Of a DNA stretch of 24,877 bases, positions 1 through 7,607 are shown one piece after another. How positions within the stretch are numbered: position 1 is the stretch's first letter; the number at the start of each line of letters is the position of its first letter. Origin of the DNA: Neobacillus cucumis (lineage in GTDB: Bacteria > Bacillota > Bacilli > Bacillales_B > DSM-18226). A program made the translations under genes and the position numbers. The notes below the pieces were generated by a model. The model had not been told where the DNA came from, searched no databases, and saw nothing but the letters and a program-made list of their open reading frames with translations. Location: assembly GCF_023715505.1 (NCBI RefSeq), contig NZ_JAMBOH010000047.1, forward strand, positions 1 through 24,877. Direction: 5' to 3'.

Positions 1-50
<50 letters not shown>

Positions 51-53
51 TTT

Positions 54-127
54 GGTCTGGTAGTTCAGTTGGTTAGAATGCCTGCCTGTCACGCAGGAGG
101 TCGCGGGTTCGAGTCCCGTCCAGACCG
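54..127 (+). tRNA. tRNA-Asp (GTC)
   Basis: Complete cloverleaf: acceptor GGTCTGG (54-60) pairs with CCAGACC (120-126), discriminator G at 127. The anticodon stem CCTGC/GCAGG holds loop CTGTCAC with anticodon GTC. The T arm is GCGGG-TTCGAGT-CCCGT. It lies three bases behind tRNA-fMet, so both come from one tRNA (or rRNA-tRNA) transcript. CCA is not encoded. Confidence 0.97.
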
Positions 128-138
128 TCATATTTTTT

Positions 139-178
139 AAAAGACTAGTCGAAACACTGTTTCGGCTAGTCTTTTGCA
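139..178 (+). terminator. Terminator of the tRNA operon
   Basis: A 16-bp stem (139-154 with 160-175, one G-T pair) with loop CACTG. The outer arms are AAAAGACTAG and CTAGTCTTTT, the latter supplying the T tract. It follows tRNA-Asp by 11 bases and closes the tRNA transcript. Confidence 0.9.
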
Positions 179-464
179 TTAAAATAAAGATTTAAATATT
201 TTACAGTAAGATGTTTTTATATAAGAGAAGATGGAAAGGCTTCTTAATCTTCAATGAAGGACAGCTATCCCACCCAACCTGTCTTTCATCCTCCTTATGA
301 AATCCAAAGCACTCCCATCCAACCTGTCTTTCATCCTCCTTATGAAGGACAATATCCAAGGCTATTTCATCCAAACCTGCCCTTCATACCACCAAAAGAA
401 TAAAGCGAACCGTCGTCTTTTTGCTTTAAATGCAAAATTCTTGTAAACTTCATATAGTATATAG
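179..464. repeat. Gene-free stretch with tandem intergenic palindromic repeats
   Basis: No credible gene is visible here. Positions 268-301 recur at 313-346 with a single mismatch (core CCAACCTGTCTTTCAT continuing to CTCCTTATGAA), and a degenerate third copy lies at about 368-388. Each unit can fold: ATGAAGGACAG (254-264) pairs with CTGTCTTTCAT (279-289), and TATGAAGG (341-348) with CCTTCATA (381-388). This looks like a dispersed Bacillus intergenic repeat. A genome-wide copy count cannot be made from here. Confidence 0.7.
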
Positions 465-494
465 AACCTTAGGAAGCATCCTAAGGTTTTTTTT
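465..494 (+). terminator. Rho-independent terminator without an obvious upstream gene
   Basis: Stem AACCTTAGG (465-473) pairs with CCTAAGGTT (480-488) around a short loop, followed by a run of eight T (487-494). It isolates the tsaE operon from upstream transcription. No gene lies between it and the tRNA terminator, so it may be a second stop or may end an unrecognised short RNA. Confidence 0.85.
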
Positions 495-553
495 ATACCT
501 AAATAAGGGTAAAATGAAAATAAAGAATCGTTATGGTAAAGTAAGGTGATTGG

Positions 554-1006
554 ATGGAAGAATTTGAATTAATGACAACGAATGATGGGGAAACTTCTCA
601 GTTTGCTGAAAGACTCGCTGAATTTCTGAAGCCAGGTGACGTCATCGCTCTTGAAGGCGACCTAGGCGCAGGAAAAACTACATTCACAAAAGGCCTGGCA
701 AAAGGACTACAGGTAAAAAAAACGGTTAATAGCCCCACATTTACAATAATCAAGGAATATAGAGGGCGGCTACCATTGTATCATATGGACGTATACCGAG
801 TAGCTGATGGATTCGAGGACCTGGGTTTTGATGAATACTTTGAAGGTGATGGAGTTACAGTTGTAGAGTGGGCTCATCTGATTGAAGAGCAGCTGCCGGC
901 AGAGCTACTGACGATTTATTTATACCATCAAGGTCAGGAACAACGGAAAATTGTCTTAAAGCCTAAAGGACCAAGATATGAGCAATTATGTAAGGAGATA
1001 TTTTAG
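554..1006 (+). CDS. tsaE: tRNA t6A37 biosynthesis ATPase TsaE
   Basis: The 150-residue product is the small P-loop ATPase (YjeE/YdiB family). With TsaB and TsaD it transfers the threonylcarbamoyl group from TC-AMP to A37 of ANN-decoding tRNAs in the cytoplasm. The Walker A motif GDLGAGKTT is at residues 35-43. The family blocks SPTFTIIKEY and a later VVEWAHLIEE (Walker B-like/TsaE signature) are present. Length is normal. The ATG at 554 follows AAGGTGAT (543-550). It is the first gene of the tsaE-tsaB-rimI-tsaD operon, and the next gene starts on the base after its stop codon, implying translational coupling. Confidence 0.95.
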   Translation: MEEFELMTTNDGETSQFAERLAEFLKPGDVIALEGDLGAGKTTFTKGLAKGLQVKKTVNSPTFTIIKEYRGRLPLYHMDVYRVADGFEDLGFDEYFEGDGVTVVEWAHLIEEQLPAELLTIYLYHQGQEQRKIVLKPKGPRYEQLCKEIF

Positions 1007-1714
1007 ATGACCATTTTAGCGATTGATACTTCTAATTATGTTTTAGGAGTAGCGCTGTTAGAGGATAATCAAGTACTCGGTGAATATATTACCAACTTAA
1101 AGAAAAACCACTCAGTTCGAATTATGCCCGCTATCCAAACCTTAATGAAGGATTGCGAAAGAGTGCCTGCTGATTTAACGAAGATAGTTGTTGCAAAAGG
1201 GCCGGGGTCCTATACAGGAGTTAGGATTGGCGTGACGGTTGCGAAAACGTTAGCCTGGACCTTAAATATACCTCTTGTCGGGATTTCAAGTCTTGAGATA
1301 TTAGCCGCTGGTACTGGACGATACCTTGATGGGTACGTATCACCAATATTTGACGCCAGAAGAGGACAAGTATATACAGCCCTCTATCAATATCAAAACG
1401 GTAATTTGACAGCCGTAAAAAAGGATCAGCTCGTTATGTTGGCTGATTGGGCCGAGGATCTGAAAGAAATGGACAAACCCATTCTTTTTGTAGGAAATGA
1501 TTTATCAATTCATCAAGCTAAGATAGATGAAATATTAGGAAAAAAAACGATTTTTTCCAGTATAACCGAGCACAATCCTCGTCCAGCAGAGCTGGCTTGG
1601 TTAGGTCAGGATAAACCAGGGGAAGATTTACATTCCTTTGTTCCAAATTATATTCGGTTGGCGGAAGCTGAAGCGAAATGGCTGGAGGCAAAAGGGAAAA
1701 TATTAAATGGATAG
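1007..1714 (+). CDS. tsaB: t6A complex subunit TsaB
   Basis: 235 residues of the ASKHA-fold TsaB/YeaZ family, the scaffold that dimerises with TsaD and is needed for t6A37 formation. The N-terminus MTILAIDTSNYVLGVAL is the ASKHA phosphate-1 strand pair. KGPGSYTGVRIGV (about residues 64-76) is the family signature. It lacks the TsaD metal-binding histidine pair, as expected for the non-catalytic paralogue. The ATG at 1007 immediately follows the tsaE TAG, so its ribosome binding site lies inside tsaE (AAGGAGAT). Length agrees with the roughly 229-residue B. subtilis protein. Confidence 0.95.
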   Translation: MTILAIDTSNYVLGVALLEDNQVLGEYITNLKKNHSVRIMPAIQTLMKDCERVPADLTKIVVAKGPGSYTGVRIGVTVAKTLAWTLNIPLVGISSLEILAAGTGRYLDGYVSPIFDARRGQVYTALYQYQNGNLTAVKKDQLVMLADWAEDLKEMDKPILFVGNDLSIHQAKIDEILGKKTIFSSITEHNPRPAELAWLGQDKPGEDLHSFVPNYIRLAEAEAKWLEAKGKILNG

Positions 1715-1726
1715 GGTTAGAGATAA

Positions 1727-2176
1727 ATGGTAGATTCTTATGTGTTTCGTTTAATGAGGGAAGAGGATATCGATCAGGTGTTAGAAGTTGAACATGCCTC
1801 CTTTACCACGCCATGGAGTCGAGAGGCATTTTTTAATGAAATTCATAATAATAAATTTGCTGTCTATATTGTCCTAGAGGAAAATAATAAGATTATTGGC
1901 TATTGCGGCACATGGATAGTAATTGATGAAGCCCATGTAACCAATATAGCGATCCTTCCGGAATATAGAGGTAAAAAACTAGGCGAAGCTTTGTTAACCA
2001 AACTAATATCAACCGCCCGTGAAATGGGAGCAAGGAGTATGACACTTGAAGTCCGTGTGACCAACCATGTCGCTCAATCCCTTTACCGAAAATTTGGTTT
2101 TCACAACGGTGGAATTCGAAAAAATTATTATTCCGATAATCAGGAAGATGCACTAATTATGTGGGTGAACTTATGA
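1727..2176 (+). CDS. rimI: Ribosomal-protein-alanine N-acetyltransferase RimI (GNAT)
   Basis: A 149-residue GNAT acetyltransferase of the RimI family, which acetylates the N-terminal alanine of ribosomal protein S18 in well-studied bacteria. The acetyl-CoA pyrophosphate-binding loop is in [11 protein letters not shown] (about residues 85-95), preceded by the typical strand VTNIAILPE. The C-terminal core SLYRKFGF is also characteristic. The gene lies in the t6A operon 12 bases after tsaB. Its ATG at 1727 has only a weak upstream GGGTTAGAG. Its TGA overlaps the tsaD ATG in an ATGA junction. Substrate in this organism is inferred from family and context. Confidence 0.92.
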   Translation: MVDSYVFRLMREEDIDQVLEVEHASFTTPWSREAFFNEIHNNKFAVYIVLEENNKIIGYCGTWIVIDEAHVTNIAILPEYRGKKLGEALLTKLISTAREMGARSMTLEVRVTNHVAQSLYRKFGFHNGGIRKNYYSDNQEDALIMWVNL

Positions 2177-3198
2177 AAAAAGATTTATGGATTTTAGGGA
2201 TTGAAACAAGCTGTGACGAAACAGCCGTAGCGATAATAAAAAATGGCCGTGAGATTGCGGCAAATGTTGTAGCTTCACAAATTGAGAGTCATAAAAGATT
2301 TGGCGGGGTTGTACCTGAAATAGCCTCCCGTCACCATGTGGAGCAAATAACCATTGTAATCGAAGAAGCATTGCATCAAGCAAATCTAACTTTTTCAGAA
2401 ATTGACGCCATTGCCGTTACAGAAGGCCCAGGTTTAGTTGGGGCGCTGTTAATTGGGGTAAATGCGGCCAAAGCCCTTGCGTTTGCCCATAATAAGCCAC
2501 TTGTCCCTGTACACCATATCGCAGGTCATATATACGCAAACAGACTTGTGACAGAATTGAAATTCCCACTTCTGGCCCTCGTTGTTTCTGGCGGGCATAC
2601 AGAGATTGTTTATATGAAGGAGCATGGTCACTTTGAGGTGATTGGTGAAACAAGAGACGACGCAGCAGGTGAAGCGTACGATAAGGTTGCAAGAACCCTG
2701 AATATGCCTTATCCGGGCGGACCGCATATTGACCGTCTAGCACATGAAGGAAAACCAATAATTGACTTACCAAGGGCTTGGCTTGAAGAAGGCTCGTACG
2801 ACTTTAGTTTTAGCGGACTAAAGTCAGCAGTTATTAACACTGTTCACAACGCAGAGCAGCGTGGTGAGACGATTGCCCCTGAGGACTTAGCAGCAAGCTT
2901 TCAAGAAAGTGTCATTGAAGTGCTTGTGAAAAAGACAGAGAGGGCTGTTTCAGAGTATAAAGTGAAACAGCTATTAGTAGCCGGTGGTGTTGCAGCGAAT
3001 AAGGGACTAAGAAAGGCTTTGGAACAAACCTTTTCAAAACATCCTGAAGTTGAATTGGTCATACCCCCACTTTCATTATGTACAGATAATGCAGCGATGA
3101 TTGCTGCTGCCGGCAGTGTCATGTTTGAAAAAGGGATCAGGGCTGGATTGAACCTTAATGCCAACCCTGGACTTGATATCGAATTATATAATGAATAG
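2173..3198 (+). CDS. tsaD: tRNA threonylcarbamoyltransferase TsaD (Gcp/YdiE)
   Basis: 341-residue catalytic subunit of the t6A37 synthase (Kae1/TsaD family, ASKHA fold with Fe/Zn site). It opens with GIETSCDET (residues 9-17). It carries the metal-ligand pair HxxxH in HHIAGH (H115 and H119), the block [16 protein letters not shown], and the C-terminal [12 protein letters not shown] holding the last metal-ligand aspartate. I chose the ATG at 2173 because it overlaps the rimI stop (ATGA) and gives the family's usual N-terminus. A GTG at 2161 would add four residues. A terminator begins inside its stop codon. Confidence 0.96.
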   Translation: MKKDLWILGIETSCDETAVAIIKNGREIAANVVASQIESHKRFGGVVPEIASRHHVEQITIVIEEALHQANLTFSEIDAIAVTEGPGLVGALLIGVNAAKALAFAHNKPLVPVHHIAGHIYANRLVTELKFPLLALVVSGGHTEIVYMKEHGHFEVIGETRDDAAGEAYDKVARTLNMPYPGGPHIDRLAHEGKPIIDLPRAWLEEGSYDFSFSGLKSAVINTVHNAEQRGETIAPEDLAASFQESVIEVLVKKTERAVSEYKVKQLLVAGGVAANKGLRKALEQTFSKHPEVELVIPPLSLCTDNAAMIAAAGSVMFEKGIRAGLNLNANPGLDIELYNE

Positions 3199-3222
3199 CC
3201 CTTCCGAATGGAAGGGCTTTTT
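3197..3222 (+). terminator. Terminator of the tsaEB-rimI-tsaD operon
   Basis: AGCCCTTCC (3197-3205) pairs perfectly with GGAAGGGCT (3210-3218) around loop GAAT, followed by a T run. The stem begins within the tsaD stop codon. Confidence 0.92.
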
Positions 3223-3266
3223 CAATGTTTCAAAAAATGACTTTCATGTAGTGAAAATAATAAACC

Positions 3267-3434
3267 TGTGGATAAAGTTTTCAGAAAAATAAATAAAGAA
3301 TTCACAATTTGTGGATAGATATCAACAATCTGTTGATAATGTGGATAAAATCGGGGATAACTGTGAATAATGTGGAAAACTAGGATGAATGTTTATATCA
3401 ATACCATCTAAGATGTGAGTAACCTTGTGGACAA
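3267..3434 (+). promoter_or_regulatory. DnaA-box cluster between tsaD and ydiF
   Basis: Eight same-strand nonamers resemble the DnaA box TGTGGATAA. Perfect copies are at 3267-3275 and 3340-3348. One-mismatch copies are TGTGGATAG 3310-3318, TGTTGATAA 3331-3339, TGTGAATAA 3362-3370, TGTGGAAAA 3371-3379 and TGTGGACAA 3426-3434. A two-mismatch copy, CGGGGATAA, is at 3352-3360. Boxes 3/4 and 6/7 abut with no gap. No ORF is present. From memory, the orthologous gcp-ydiF gap of B. subtilis is one of its known DnaA-binding clusters that titrate DnaA. Confidence 0.85.
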
Positions 3435-3446
3435 CTGAATTTATTG

Positions 3447-3478
3447 TATAAAAAAAACCGGGAAAATACTCCCGGTTT
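3447..3478 (-). terminator. Terminator of the ABC-F gene
   Basis: On the minus strand AAACCGGGA (3478-3470) pairs with TCCCGGTTT (3463-3455) around a 6-base loop, followed by a U tract from the A run at 3451-3457. It sits just behind the stop codon at 3484. Confidence 0.9.
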
Positions 3479-3483
3479 CGACA

Positions 3484-5403
3484 TTATTCGGCAAGTGCAG
3501 CCCATTCATCCATTAACTGCTCAAGCTCATTTTTTGCTTTTTCATTCTGTATATTTATTTCTAATACCTTTTCATGATCTTGAAAAACCTCTGGGTCACA
3601 TAACTGTTGTTCAAACTCTAGAATCTGCTCTTCAAGTTCCTCAATGCGCAGCTCCACTTCTTCTAATCTTCTTTTCCGCTGGCGTTCAAGTTTTTTACTC
3701 TCTTTATCCTGTTGATAACTATTTTTTTCTGCGGACTCCTTCTCAGCGATTTTCTTAGCAGAGTCCCTTTGAGCGAGTGCAGCTAGTTCTTCCTGCTCGA
3801 GTTTCTTTTCAACATAATAATCATAATCTCCCAAATACTCTAAGCTGCCCTTAGGACTCAGCTCCAACACTTTTGTCGCAATTCGGTTAATGAAATATCG
3901 ATCGTGTGAGACGAAAAGAATGGTGCCAGGATAGTCAATCAATGCATTTTCCAGCACTTCTTTGCTGTCGAGGTCCAAGTGGTTTGTCGGCTCGTCCAAA
4001 ATAAGTAAATTGGCTTTTTCAAGCATGAGCTTGGCAAGTGCGAGCCGTGCCTTTTCACCTCCGCTCAAGGTCGAAACAATTTTCAAAACATCATCACCTG
4101 AAAATAGGAAATTACCTAAAACCGTTCGTATTTCCTTCTCACTTTTTAAAGGATAATCATCCCAGAGTTCGTTGATCACTCGTTTATTAGAAGTTAATTC
4201 TGCTTGTTCCTGATCATAATATCCAAGAGCTAAATTGGTTCCATAGCGAACAGAGCCTGCTAGCGCAGGCAGTTTCTTGATAATCGTTTTGAGGAGAGTA
4301 GATTTTCCAATCCCATTTGGTCCAACTAAGGCAATACTTTCCCCTCTATAGGCTCGAAATGAAATATCCTCTGATACTTTTTTCCCCTCATAGCCCACAG
4401 CCAGGGATTCTACCGTTAATACATCATTGCCGCTTTGTTTTTCAATCTCAAAGGAGAAAGTGGCTGATTTCTCATCTCCAAGCGGGCGGTCCATTATCTC
4501 CATTTTTTCAAGCTTTTTTCGACGGCTTTGGGCGCGCTTTGTCGTCGAGGCCCTAGCAAGATTTCGGTGGATAAAATCTTGCAGACTAGCCACCTCTTGC
4601 TGTTGTTTCTCGTATAGTTTCATATCGCGCTCATAATTGGCTGCCTTTTGATCAAGGTAGGCGCTATAGTTGCCTGTAAACCGTTGAATTTGTTTTCTTG
4701 ATACTTCGTAAACCTGCGTCACGACTTTATCTAAGAAATAACGGTCATGGGAAACAATTAAAATCGCCCCATCATACCCCTGCAAATATTGCTCCAGCCA
4801 GGAAAGTGTATCGATGTCTAGATGGTTAGTAGGCTCGTCCAATATCAAAATATCAGGTCTTGTTAATAATAGTTTTCCTAAGGCCAGACGGGTTTTTTGT
4901 CCTCCGCTTAAAGAGGCAATCATTAGGGAATTATCATGAAAGTTTAATCCATAGAGAACAGAGCGTATGTCTGCCTCATATTGATAGCCGCCTTGTTCTT
5001 TAAATTTCACTTGGAGCAGATCATATTCTTTTAATATGCGCTCGTACTTTGTACTGTCTACAAAAATAGTAGGATCAGCCATTTGTTCTTCAAGTTTGCG
5101 AAGCGATTTTTCCATTAATCGAAGGGGTTCGAAAACGGTTAACATCTCATCCCAAATTGACAAATTTGATTCAAGACCGGTATTTTGCGCTAAATAACCG
5201 ATCGTTACATCTTTTGGTTTAATAATTTCTCCGCCATCGTGGGACAGGTGTCCGGCAATAATCTTTAATAACGTTGATTTTCCTGCACCATTACGTCCGA
5301 CAAGAGCCACACGGTCGCGGGTTTGTAATTCAAGCTTTATATTCGATAAGATAAGGTCAGCGCCATAATATTTATGCAGCTGGTTCACTTGTAGTAAAAT
5401 CAC
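3484..5403 (-). CDS. ydiF: ABC-F family ATP-binding protein (YdiF type)
   Basis: 639-residue ABC-F protein: two ABC cassettes on one chain and no membrane segments, as in translation factors or antibiotic-resistance proteins acting on the ribosome. Cassette 1 has Walker A GRNGAGKS (36-43), signature LSGGQKTRLALGKLL and Walker B LILDEPTNHLD. Cassette 2 has GPNGIGKST, LSGGEKARLALAKLML and again LILDEPTNHLD. A charged linker of about 80 residues (P-site tRNA interaction motif region) separates them. The C-terminus is a long acidic/basic coiled coil. The start is a GTG at 5403 preceded by AGAGGTGAT. It matches housekeeping YdiF by position and N-terminus, so a dedicated resistance role is not implied. 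Confidence 0.93.
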   Translation of the reverse strand: MILLQVNQLHKYYGADLILSNIKLELQTRDRVALVGRNGAGKSTLLKIIAGHLSHDGGEIIKPKDVTIGYLAQNTGLESNLSIWDEMLTVFEPLRLMEKSLRKLEEQMADPTIFVDSTKYERILKEYDLLQVKFKEQGGYQYEADIRSVLYGLNFHDNSLMIASLSGGQKTRLALGKLLLTRPDILILDEPTNHLDIDTLSWLEQYLQGYDGAILIVSHDRYFLDKVVTQVYEVSRKQIQRFTGNYSAYLDQKAANYERDMKLYEKQQQEVASLQDFIHRNLARASTTKRAQSRRKKLEKMEIMDRPLGDEKSATFSFEIEKQSGNDVLTVESLAVGYEGKKVSEDISFRAYRGESIALVGPNGIGKSTLLKTIIKKLPALAGSVRYGTNLALGYYDQEQAELTSNKRVINELWDDYPLKSEKEIRTVLGNFLFSGDDVLKIVSTLSGGEKARLALAKLMLEKANLLILDEPTNHLDLDSKEVLENALIDYPGTILFVSHDRYFINRIATKVLELSPKGSLEYLGDYDYYVEKKLEQEELAALAQRDSAKKIAEKESAEKNSYQQDKESKKLERQRKRRLEEVELRIEELEEQILEFEQQLCDPEVFQDHEKVLEINIQNEKAKNELEQLMDEWAALAE

Positions 5404-5489
5404 TTTAAATCACCTCTATTAACAACAAAACGTCATAGGATTGCGTCACATCTTTTATAAAAAACGGCTGTTTTCGTCTTCATTTGTTT

Positions 5490-5507
5490 TAGTGAAAAAC
5501 TTCACTA
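5490..5507. promoter_or_regulatory. Rex-box-like palindrome upstream of moaC-rex
   Basis: TAGTGAA-N4-TTCACTA is a perfect 7-bp inverted repeat. It matches the Rex consensus TTGTGAA-N4-TTCACAA at 12 of 14 defined positions; the two differences are symmetric. It lies in the 276-bp gap between ydiF and moaC-rex, so autoregulation by the downstream Rex is a reasonable inference. No convincing sigma-A promoter could be fixed next to it. Confidence 0.5.
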
Positions 5508-5679
5508 GTTTAAGCTTTTAAAATTAATTACCATACAAATAGTGTACCTTATATGCGTAATGTCAGCAATAAAGTAAGAATTGAAGGCACTTTTTTCAAG
5601 AAAAATGTCTATTTCGCTCAAAGTTTCACACACATAGTGGTAAAAATAGTGTATTATTTTTTTGTAGGAGGATTTTTTT

Positions 5680-6177
5680 ATGGCAGAATTTACGCACTTT
5701 AATGAAGAAGGCAGAGCTAAAATGGTTGATGTCAGCGACAAACCCGAAACCGCACGTACGGCTCTCGCTCAATCGAGTATAATCGTAAGTAAAGAAATAT
5801 ATCAAAAAATAACGAACCATGAAATGAAAAAAGGTGATGTCTTAGCTGTCGCACAGGTTGCAGCGGTAATGGCAGCAAAAAAGACTTGGGATCTTATTCC
5901 CATGTGTCATCCTATTCCATTAACAGGGGTCAATATATCCTTCTCATGGGAACAGAATCAAAATGGAAGCTATCAGTTGCATATTGCTGCAGCCGTTAAA
6001 ACAAAAGGAAGTACAGGTGTTGAAATGGAAGCGCTCACAGCTGCATCCGCGTGCGCTTTAACCGTTTATGATATGTGCAAAGCAGTAGATAAAGGGATGA
6101 TCATTGGGCCAACTTACTTAGTTGAGAAAACGGGCGGAAAAAACGGGGACTTCAAAAGAACTGAACAAGTTAAATAA
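5680..6177 (+). CDS. moaC: Cyclic pyranopterin monophosphate synthase MoaC
   Basis: 165-residue MoaC, which converts 3',8-cH2GTP (made by MoaA) to cyclic pyranopterin monophosphate in molybdenum cofactor synthesis. The signatures [21 protein letters not shown] at the N-terminus, [12 protein letters not shown] (active-site region) and [11 protein letters not shown] at the C-terminus are all present. [23 protein letters not shown] is the conserved central helix. Length matches the family. ATG 5680 is preceded by AGGAGG (5666-5671) at ideal spacing. It is followed 23-35 bases later by rex on the same strand, the usual Bacillus pairing. Confidence 0.95.
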   Translation: MAEFTHFNEEGRAKMVDVSDKPETARTALAQSSIIVSKEIYQKITNHEMKKGDVLAVAQVAAVMAAKKTWDLIPMCHPIPLTGVNISFSWEQNQNGSYQLHIAAAVKTKGSTGVEMEALTAASACALTVYDMCKAVDKGMIIGPTYLVEKTGGKNGDFKRTEQVK

Positions 6178-6212
6178 TATCATCAAATTTTTAGAATGGG
6201 GTGTCGGAGATT

Positions 6213-6866
6213 ATGAGTAATGAAACGATGAAGATACCACAGGCGACAGCAAAGCGGCTGCCCCTCTATTATCGATTTTTAAAAAATCTGCATACTTCAG
6301 GTAAACAAAGGGTTTCATCTGCAGAACTAAGTGAAGCGGTAAAGGTAGACAGTGCAACAATTCGCCGCGATTTTTCCTATTTTGGGGCCTTGGGGAAAAA
6401 GGGATATGGCTACAATGTTAATTATCTGTTAACCTTTTTCCGTAAGACACTTGATCAAGATGAATTAACAAAGGTTGCGTTAATTGGGGTTGGGAATCTA
6501 GGTACTGCCTTTTTAAATTATAATTTTTTAAAAAACAATAATACAAAGATTGAAGTTGCTTTTGATGTCGATCCGGAAAAAGAGGGAACAAAAATACGGG
6601 AAGTTCCTGTTTATCCGATGGATGATCTCGAAAAGGTCCTTTTAGAGGAAAAGATATCTGTTGTCATTCTTACTGTTCCAGCACCTGTCGCCCAAGTGAT
6701 TACCGACAGACTGGCAAAAGCTGAAGTGAGAGGGATTTTAAATTTCACTCCAGCTCGATTAAATGTCCCTGCATCAATCAGGGTTCATCACATCGACTTG
6801 GCAGTGGAACTGCAGTCTTTGGTTTACTTCTTAAAGCATTATCCAACAGAAGAAATAGAAGAATAG
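6213..6866 (+). CDS. rex: Redox-sensing transcriptional repressor Rex
   Basis: 217 residues. Rex reads the NADH/NAD+ ratio and represses fermentation and respiratory genes when NADH is low. The N-terminal winged helix contains [16 protein letters not shown] and [24 protein letters not shown]. The C-terminal Rossmann domain has [10 protein letters not shown] (from residue 92). The last helix [19 protein letters not shown] makes the domain-swapped dimer. The ATG at 6213 gives an N-terminus like B. subtilis Rex, but its GGAG is only 3 bases upstream. The alternative GTG at 6201 would add four residues, so the start is uncertain. Confidence 0.95.
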   Translation: MSNETMKIPQATAKRLPLYYRFLKNLHTSGKQRVSSAELSEAVKVDSATIRRDFSYFGALGKKGYGYNVNYLLTFFRKTLDQDELTKVALIGVGNLGTAFLNYNFLKNNNTKIEVAFDVDPEKEGTKIREVPVYPMDDLEKVLLEEKISVVILTVPAPVAQVITDRLAKAEVRGILNFTPARLNVPASIRVHHIDLAVELQSLVYFLKHYPTEEIEE

Positions 6867-6919
6867 TGATAAAAGGGTGTTTCACTTACAAAAAGGAGTG
6901 GAACACTTTTTTTATCACT
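6865..6919 (+). terminator. Long hairpin terminator after rex
   Basis: A stem of more than 20 bp: AGTGATAAAA (6865-6874) pairs with TTTTATCACT (6910-6919). Inside it GTGTTTCACT (6877-6886) pairs with AGTGGAACAC (6897-6906), with one wobble pair. The run of seven T at 6907-6913 sits after the inner stem, so the inner part can act as an intrinsic terminator. It starts in the rex stop codon and separates rex from the yhbD-type operon. Confidence 0.85.
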
Positions 6920-6948
6920 TTACTAACGTAACAGTGTTATGTTACACT
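6919..6948 (+). promoter_or_regulatory. Putative promoter with MerR-type operator
   Basis: GTAACA-N6-TGTTAC (6928-6945) is a perfect inverted repeat; a second one, TAACA-G-TGTTA, lies inside it (6929-6939). It sits between a weak -35 TTTACT (6919-6924) and -10 TACACT (6943-6948), 18 bp apart. MerR-family activators bind palindromes in exactly this place, and the next gene encodes a MerR-like protein. The promoter hexamers are weak matches, so this is an inference. Confidence 0.4.
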
Positions 6949-6972
6949 CTTTTTAGAGAGGAGTTATCTAAT

Positions 6973-7596
6973 ATGAGCGACGAGTTAATTTCTAAGAAGG
7001 AGCTACTAGAACTTGCTGGTATCTCTTATGGGCAGCTCTACCGATGGAAACGAAAAGATCTTATCCCTGAAGAGTGGTTTATTCGAAAATCCACCTTTAC
7101 TGGACAGGAAACGTTCTTTCCAAAAGAAAAGGTTTTAGAGCGGATTAATAAAATCCAAACCATGAAGGATAATTTGTCTTTGGATGAATTAGCAGATATG
7201 TTTTCACCTAATATTAGTGATTTAGAGCTGGAAAAGGACGATCTTATAAAGCGCAACATTGTTTCACCACCTGTTTTGGATATCTATTTGGAAATGGATA
7301 AAGGCGGTCATCAGTTTACTTTTTCAAGAATGATCGAAGTTTATGTATTAGGGAAACTTTTACAATCGGGTGAAATAAATTTAGATGAAGGTAAAATGCT
7401 GCTTCAGGTTTTAAAGTATAACGCACAGCTGATAAAACAGAAAAAATGTGAATTAGTGATAACGAGAAAGCTTGGCGTTTCCTCCTGCCTGCTGCTGATT
7501 AATTCAGAGGCCTTTCATTTTGAACCGGGAACAAAAGTGGTCACTGTATTATCGATGATGACATGTATAGAAGAAATTAAAGCTAAATTATTATAA
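6973..7596 (+). CDS. yhbD: YhbD-like MerR-type HTH regulator
   Basis: 207 residues. The N-terminus LISKKELLELAGISYGQLYRWKRKDLIPEEWF is a MerR-like helix-turn-helix plus wing (about residues 3-35). A region rich in charged residues and a C-terminal domain with no recognised ligand motif follow. Sequence and place (directly before two bactofilin genes) match B. subtilis YhbD, whose biochemical function is not known to me. I chose ATG 6973, not the upstream ATG at 6877, because GAGAGGAG lies 9 bases ahead and the upstream extension lies in the rex terminator. The next gene follows after 11 bases, so the genes are co-transcribed. Confidence 0.8.
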   Translation: MSDELISKKELLELAGISYGQLYRWKRKDLIPEEWFIRKSTFTGQETFFPKEKVLERINKIQTMKDNLSLDELADMFSPNISDLELEKDDLIKRNIVSPPVLDIYLEMDKGGHQFTFSRMIEVYVLGKLLQSGEINLDEGKMLLQVLKYNAQLIKQKKCELVITRKLGVSSCLLLINSEAFHFEPGTKVVTVLSMMTCIEEIKAKLL

Positions 7597-7607
7597 GGGG
7601 AATGACT

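Noticed and set aside
2417..2773. Minus-strand frames of 118 and 92 residues inside tsaD
   Set aside because: They lie fully opposite a conserved gene, overlap one another and show no family motif.
3267..3434. A replication origin
   Set aside because: DnaA boxes are present, but dnaA/dnaN and an AT-rich unwinding element are not; the neighbours fit a distal DnaA cluster.
5404..5679. A molybdenum cofactor riboswitch upstream of moaC
   Set aside because: I see no extended conserved structure of that type; the only clear symmetry is the short Rex-like palindrome.
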